Assembly (NCBI GenBank): GCA_009786925.1
Contig: WRGY01000116.1
Location: 1-35,319, forward strand
Source of the DNA: Defluviitaleaceae bacterium
GTDB taxonomy: Bacteria; Bacillota; Clostridia; Lachnospirales; WQUN01
Reading direction: 5' to 3'
Length of the DNA: 35,319 nt
The translations under genes were made by a program, and so were the position numbers. Position 1 is the stretch's first letter. Every line of letters begins with the position of its first letter. Positions 32,020-35,319 of this stretch are shown in pieces. Below the pieces are notes generated by a model. The model had not been told where the DNA came from. It made no database searches and saw only the letters and a list, made by a program, of their open reading frames with translations.

Positions 32020-32587
32020 TTTCCATTGTGATACTTGAAACTTCACCGTCGTAAGTAAAAGCAGTAATCGTGATAAAATATATTCCTGTTTCGTAAAAAT
32101 TAGCATTAAATACCCAATTTTTCGAATCAGTGGAATGCATATTAAATATACCTTGTGAAATTCCATCCCTTACGCCTTCTAGCTCTACACGTTCAACTTT
32201 GATTGATGTGTTAGCAGAGATAATTGCATTTATATCCGTAGAAGGCAGGGGAATAGTCCTAAAATTTGTATTTATAAATAATTCATCTTCTATTGCTATT
32301 TCTTCTGAATCTGGTGCAAAGGTATTTGTTGTCGGTGTTGTTTCGATGTAAGATTCTGATGAAAAAATATCTGACACAATCGGTCTTATAGCTACAAACA
32401 AACTAATGACTGTTGTTACTCCGATAAAGATACCAAAAGGTATTATAAGCTTTGAATGTTGTTTTTTAAATTCATTAATGAATTTGGAATTTGGTCTTTT
32501 AGATGAAAACTTGTTAAACATCAACACTAAAAAGCAGATTGTTATAAATATTATAAAAACAATTAGCATGGTTAATAAAGATACCAC
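31979..32587 (-). CDS. Membrane protein with an extracellular domain, unknown function
   Basis: A 202-residue protein read from GTG 32587 (GAGGCGG upstream); ATG 32569 (MLIVFII) is an alternative. Two membrane segments (about 4-24 and 48-68) enclose a short basic loop (NKFSSKRPNSKFINEFKKQ). A Thr/Ser/Glu-rich stalk and a beta-rich extracellular domain follow (NWVFNANFYETGIYFITITA, FTYDGEVSSITMEI), similar in style to an Ig-like fold. No family is recognised. It overlaps the DUF1292-like gene tail to tail by 41 bp, an unusually long convergent overlap. Confidence 0.6.
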   Translation of the reverse strand: MVSLLTMLIVFIIFITICFLVLMFNKFSSKRPNSKFINEFKKQHSKLIIPFGIFIGVTTVISLFVAIRPIVSDIFSSESYIETTPTTNTFAPDSEEIAIEDELFINTNFRTIPLPSTDINAIISANTSIKVERVELEGVRDGISQGIFNMHSTDSKNWVFNANFYETGIYFITITAFTYDGEVSSITMEINYPVDWLLNILN

Positions 32588-32617
32588 AGCCAGCCACCGC
32601 CTCTACATAAAATTTTA

Positions 32618-32650
32618 AAAACCCCTTAATTAATAAATGCAAGGGGTTTT
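32618..32650. terminator. Terminator after the small serine recombinase gene
   Basis: Perfect 10-bp arms AAAACCCCTT and AAGGGGTTTT around a 13-base loop. The element is symmetric and can work in both directions; on the minus strand the stem ends in TTTT and is followed by TAAAATTTT, 5 bp after the recombinase stop. Confidence 0.85.
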
Positions 32651-32655
32651 CATTT

Positions 32656-33261
32656 TTAATATGCTTTTACTTCATTGGCAAGCTTATAGAAAGCCGATTT
32701 TTTAAGATTTAATTTTTGCATAGCTTCACTAACATTAATAACACCGTTTTGCCAAGCCTTAATGGTGTAAATTTCCTTTTCAGACCTTACGATTTTCGGG
32801 CGACCTAGGGGTATGCCCTTTTCTTTTGCAATGGTGATTCCTGCTTTTTGACGTTCTTTGATATTGCGCCATTCTTGTTCTGCTTGGAAAGCAAGCGTTA
32901 ATAACGCCATATCTTGCAAGTATTTTTCCATTAAAGTTAGGTGCTTTTTGTCGGTATCTAGTATCGGGCTATCCAAAACTTTGATAATTACTTTTAGCAC
33001 TTTGGTAATCTTGTTCCACTCTCTAATAATGCCGTCATACTCACGACCAAGCCTATCAATGCTACTGATATAAAGCGTGTCGCCCTCTTTGATATTTTCG
33101 AGCAGTTGCAGATATTTTTTGCGATTAAAATTTTTACCACTTGCTTTTTCAATGATGATATTTCTTTTTTTGATACCGAGCTTTGTCATATCTCTAACCT
33201 GTCTCGATACATTTTGATAATCAGATGATACGCGAATATATGCGTATGTTTGGTACTTCAT
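32656..33261 (-). CDS. Small serine recombinase (DNA invertase/resolvase type)
   Basis: A 201-residue recombinase. ATG 33261 is chosen because GGAGAGG lies just upstream with good spacing. The catalytic domain has YAYIRVSSDYQNVSRQ (nucleophilic Ser about 10), LYISSIDRLGREYDGI and EQEWRNIKERQKAGI. The C-terminal part has the GIPLGRPK hinge and a helix-turn-helix (VINVSEAMQKLNLKKSAFYK), as in Hin, Gin and Tn3 resolvases. It begins 17 bp from the left repeat of the 33278-33460 inverted-repeat segment, and the only promoter seen for it lies inside that segment. This makes inversion of that segment its most likely job. A terminator follows. Confidence 0.9.
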   Translation of the reverse strand: MKYQTYAYIRVSSDYQNVSRQVRDMTKLGIKKRNIIIEKASGKNFNRKKYLQLLENIKEGDTLYISSIDRLGREYDGIIREWNKITKVLKVIIKVLDSPILDTDKKHLTLMEKYLQDMALLTLAFQAEQEWRNIKERQKAGITIAKEKGIPLGRPKIVRSEKEIYTIKAWQNGVINVSEAMQKLNLKKSAFYKLANEVKAY

Positions 33262-33277
33262 AAAAACCTCTCCGTTC

Positions 33278-33305
33278 TTCCGCAAAAGGTGTACTTTTTA
33301 CGGAG
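33278..33305 (+). repeat. Left inverted repeat (recombination site) of the invertible segment
   Basis: This 28-bp arm matches the reverse complement of 33433-33460 at 27 positions. It is itself a dyad (CCGCAAAA...TTTTACGG, 33280-33303) whose central dinucleotide, GT at 33291-33292, is asymmetric, as in serine-recombinase crossover sites. Confidence 0.9.
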
Positions 33306-33314
33306 AACGTGGAG

Positions 33315-33343
33315 ATGGTAACATACGCCATTTTAGCTGTCAA
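33315..33343 (-). promoter_or_regulatory. Promoter inside the invertible segment, now facing the invertase gene
   Basis: On the minus strand a perfect TTGACA (33343-33338) and TACCAT (33320-33315, 4/6) are exactly 17 bp apart, with a TG one base before the -10 (extended -10) and an AT-rich upstream stretch like an UP element. Transcription would begin near 33308, just inside the left repeat. Confidence 0.75.
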
Positions 33344-33376
33344 TATTTATAATTTTCATTTAAACACGTAAAAATT

Positions 33377-33400
33377 ACCGCTTTTTCTAGCGGTTTTTTT
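33377..33400 (+). terminator. Small terminator hairpin in the invertible segment
   Basis: ACCGCT and AGCGGT form a 6-bp stem with a 6-base loop, followed by seven Ts. In the present orientation it would stop transcripts running right toward the secreted-protein genes and insulate them. Confidence 0.65.
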
Positions 33401-33432
33401 GTTTTCTTTATAATCTTACTCCAAAATTGCAA

Positions 33433-33460
33433 CTCCGTAAAAAGTACACCTTTTACGGAA
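33433..33460 (-). repeat. Right inverted repeat (recombination site) of the invertible segment
   Basis: This is the partner of 33278-33305, 27/28 identical in inverted orientation. Its own dyad CCGTAAAA...TTTTACGG (33435-33458) is centred on AC at 33446-33447, the complement of the GT core of the left site, as required for inversion. Confidence 0.9.
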
Positions 33461-33497
33461 TTAAAAACTTTAAAAGATTAAAAAGGAGGCAAGAAAA

Positions 33498-34025
33498 ATG
33501 TGGAAAAAATGCGAAGCTATCGCGTGTATGCTCACCATTTTATCAATTTTTACGGTTTTTAGTGTCAGTGCTTCACCATCAGTAACGGTAATTCTTGACG
33601 GTCTTACATTAAATTTTGATGTTCCCCCGACCATTGTTGACGGTAGAACAATGATACCCATGCGAATTATTTTTGAAGCGCAAGGGGCAGATGTTGAATG
33701 GGATGGGACAACAAGAACAATCACCGCAACAAGGGGTGATTTGGTTGTGCGTACCGTTATTGATGACAATGTAATTGATGTAAATGGTAACAAGATAATG
33801 ATGGACGTTGCCCCTTTAATCAAAGACGGCAGAACTCTTGTACCTGTTAGGTTTGTTTCGGAAGCTTTGGGGAGTGAGGTTGTTTGGGACGCAAGCACCA
33901 GAACAGTCATTATTAACTCACAAGTTATAACGGACGAGCCAGATGATTATTTGCCGAGTGAGCTAGATATGTTTGAGCTAGAAGATTGGGACAACTTTGA
34001 ATGGGAAATTATTGAGCTTGATTAA
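33498..34025 (+). CDS. Secreted protein with copper-amine-oxidase-N-like repeats
   Basis: A 175-residue exported protein with an excellent AAAAGGAGG at 33481-33489. A signal peptide (about 1-25, ending SVSA) is followed by two copies of the copper-amine-oxidase N-terminal-like module: PPTIVDGRTMIPMRIIFEAQ with ADVEWDGTTRTITA, and APLIKDGRTLVPVRFVSEAL with SEVVWDASTRTVII. A very acidic tail follows (about 145-175, rich in D and E). Such modules are common in Clostridia as cell-wall-associated stalks and do not imply copper enzymes. It is the first gene right of the invertible segment (37 bp from the right repeat), so its transcription probably depends on segment orientation. Confidence 0.85.
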   Translation: MWKKCEAIACMLTILSIFTVFSVSASPSVTVILDGLTLNFDVPPTIVDGRTMIPMRIIFEAQGADVEWDGTTRTITATRGDLVVRTVIDDNVIDVNGNKIMMDVAPLIKDGRTLVPVRFVSEALGSEVVWDASTRTVIINSQVITDEPDDYLPSELDMFELEDWDNFEWEIIELD

Positions 34026-34051
34026 TTAAAAAATCGGGAGAGTGTTTTTAC

Positions 34052-35319
34052 ATGAAGAACATAACAAAAAAAATCCTTGCATTTTTAATCGCTTTTACAA
34101 TGATAATACCTTTATTTTTGGCGTTTCAAATTTATCAAGTTGAGGCAACAGCTACTTATACACATTTAAATAGGCAAGAGTTAGCGCGTGAACTTATACG
34201 CCGTCATAATAATCAACAAATTCTTATTATGGGTGCATGGGGCAGTATGTCAACCGTTGCAGGAACAACCAGTATTTGCAATATAAGGCAAACAGCCGAG
34301 GGAAGAATGGCAACTACAGGCATACCAAGTGGTCAAACAACTCCTATTGCAAACACTTATTTATCAGAGGATTTACTTAGAGCAATCTTGATGTTAAATG
34401 ATAGGTTTGGACGTTTTCAAATAAACTCTATCGCAGGCGGTAGGCATAGCAGAAATAGTAATCATTATCGGGGTCGAGCCGTAGATTTTCAATTTTTAGG
34501 GGTCTATCGCCCTGCTAATATTCCAGTCAACGCAAGACAAAATAACTGGTCTGTTATCACCTTTTTACGTGAACATGGTTTTATATTAGAGAATTATTTT
34601 GGGGACGCACATCATTTTCATATAGGTATACTTGGATATAATCCAAGGGGTGGAATAGTTGCAACGCCACCGACAGTACAAGTTACTCGTAATGTAATGA
34701 TTATTTATAATGCAAATGGTGGAATGGACGCACCACCTAATTTAACTGTTACATTGGATATGAGTGGTGTTGCACGATTTAGTCATTCAGTAACACGCCC
34801 TTTTAAAGAAGGTTATAGATTCAATGGTTGGCTATTAAACAACGATTCACGTTATCCAATACAAGTACACGGTGGTCTTTCCACAATAAATACAAATATC
34901 ATTGATGGCGATTCTTTTGAATTTTTTGCGCAGTGGTCTCCAGTAGAGCTTGGAACGGTAACGATTATTTACAATGCAAACGGCGGAAATAATGCACCAT
35001 CAAACCAAACCGTTGCGCTTGACAACAATGGATTTGCAAGATTTAACCACCCTACGACCACGCCGACCAGAAACGGATATACTTTTCTCGGGTGGCAGAT
35101 ATATGATGATTCACGCTATCCAATAGAGCCAGCAGGTGCAAGCGCGGGCGTAAACACAGGTAGTACAACAGGTGGTGGGTCTTTTGAATTTTTTGCACAA
35201 TGGTCTCCCCTAGTGCTTGGAACAGTAACGATTATTTACAATGCAAACGGCGGTAGCAATGCGCCACCTAGCCAAGCCGTTACGCTAGATAGTGATGGGG
35301 TTGCGAGATTTAACCACCC
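34052..35319 (+). CDS. Secreted M15-type peptidase with InlB/Flg_new-type repeats (partial, runs off the window)
   Basis: At least 422 residues, open to the end of the window. GGGAGAG stands 10 bases before ATG 34052. A signal peptide spans about 1-32. The catalytic part has the M15-like zinc pattern: HYRGRAVDFQF (H138, D145) and DAHHFHIGI (H188, H190), as in D-Ala-D-Ala carboxypeptidases and endolysins. From about 212 come repeats of about 88 residues that open VTIIYNANGG and end FEFFAQWSP with a GYxFxGW core, the Listeria-Bacteroides (InlB B-repeat, Flg_new) module; two are complete and a third is cut. It would trim peptidoglycan peptides while held to the surface by the repeats. It follows the copper-amine-oxidase-N gene by 26 bp. 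Confidence 0.85.
   Translation, partial: MKNITKKILAFLIAFTMIIPLFLAFQIYQVEATATYTHLNRQELARELIRRHNNQQILIMGAWGSMSTVAGTTSICNIRQTAEGRMATTGIPSGQTTPIANTYLSEDLLRAILMLNDRFGRFQINSIAGGRHSRNSNHYRGRAVDFQFLGVYRPANIPVNARQNNWSVITFLREHGFILENYFGDAHHFHIGILGYNPRGGIVATPPTVQVTRNVMIIYNANGGMDAPPNLTVTLDMSGVARFSHSVTRPFKEGYRFNGWLLNNDSRYPIQVHGGLSTINTNIIDGDSFEFFAQWSPVELGTVTIIYNANGGNNAPSNQTVALDNNGFARFNHPTTTPTRNGYTFLGWQIYDDSRYPIEPAGASAGVNTGSTTGGGSFEFFAQWSPLVLGTVTIIYNANGGSNAPPSQAVTLDSDGVARFNH
34685..35319 (+). repeat. Tandem repeats encoding the Flg_new modules
   Basis: The units are about 267 bp long. Near-identical stretches occur at 34958-34986 and 35225-35253 and again at the unit ends (TTTGAATTTTTTGC at about 34917 and 35184), while the first unit is more diverged. 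High DNA identity between units 2 and 3 suggests recent duplication and possible copy-number change. Confidence 0.85.

Larger units (their letters stand above)
33292..33446. other. Candidate invertible promoter segment (about 155 bp between crossover points)
   Basis: The segment lies between two inverted recombination-like sites, beside a DNA invertase-type gene. It contains a near-consensus promoter facing left, an AT-rich stretch upstream of it, and a small terminator hairpin facing right. Inversion about the two cores would exchange which flanking gene (invertase at left, secreted proteins at right) the promoter serves. The present orientation is OFF for the secreted genes with respect to this promoter. 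Direct proof needs the opposite orientation to be seen. Confidence 0.75.
29752..35319 (+). mobile_element. Left part of an integrated element led by a large serine recombinase
   Basis: A large serine recombinase with its usual small companion gene starts the region; AT-rich small membrane and hypothetical genes, a second serine recombinase and secreted proteins follow. Gene style and base use differ from the housekeeping block to the left. No attachment-site repeat can be shown because the right end is outside the window, and the left boundary is somewhere in 29450-29752. Confidence 0.6.

Noticed and set aside
33409-33414. TATAAT on the + strand in the invertible segment as a promoter for the surface genes in the present orientation
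   Set aside because: No acceptable -35 hexamer lies 16-18 bp upstream and the position follows directly on a T-run terminator. It may be a weak promoter, but it is too poor to list as one.

Overview
The window looks like a chromosomal stretch of a spore-forming, low-to-mid GC Clostridia-type Firmicute. The evidence is the spore/division cluster yabP-yabQ-divIC, a Firmicute-style bS21 gene, strong AGGAGG ribosome binding sites with frequent TTG and GTG starts, PrsA/PpiC-like and lipoprotein exports, and copper-amine-oxidase-N and InlB-type repeat domains. The exact taxon cannot be read from the sequence.

Left part (1-8615, all + strand): a DUF4111-type nucleotidyltransferase is followed by a compact restriction-modification operon (HNH nuclease and two SPPY-type DNA methyltransferases, the second carrying a degenerate methyltransferase-like half). 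The R-M genes overlap one another and run directly into a short U32 peptidase-family (RNA hydroxylation) gene. Next come an IspH-polyprenyl diphosphate synthase fusion and a cis-prenyltransferase, forming an isoprenoid unit.

Accessory patch (8612-12873): an AraC-GGDEF fusion regulator, a 518-bp non-coding stretch with a long imperfect palindrome, a CdiI-like immunity candidate, two small membrane proteins, and a GNAT plus PIN-toxin/antitoxin segment. That segment is bounded by a 19-bp inverted repeat and appears to split an older gene.

Middle (12874-23300): an MFS permease, rpsU (57 codons), and a minus-strand thrB-thrC-hybrid histidine kinase operon. Divergent from these, across an operator-like dyad, is a membrane pseudokinase/beta-propeller protein with a SHOCT-like small protein and a PpiC foldase.

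Core block (23309-29448): a GH5 lipoprotein, yabP-yabQ-divIC, a TldD/TldE-like protease pair and a membrane-anchored polysaccharide deacetylase with a near-consensus promoter.

Right end (about 29.75 kb to the end): an integrated element led by a large serine recombinase, with AT-rich small membrane and hypothetical genes. At 32656-35319 it carries what I consider the main discovery: a small serine invertase gene abutting a segment of about 155 bp bounded by 28-bp inverted repeats (27/28 identical). Each repeat is itself a dyad with an asymmetric 2-bp core. The segment contains a near-consensus promoter that now points at the invertase. If flipped, it would point at a secreted copper-amine-oxidase-N protein and a secreted M15 peptidase with InlB-like repeats. 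This is a candidate phase-variable, self-limiting promoter switch for surface proteins.
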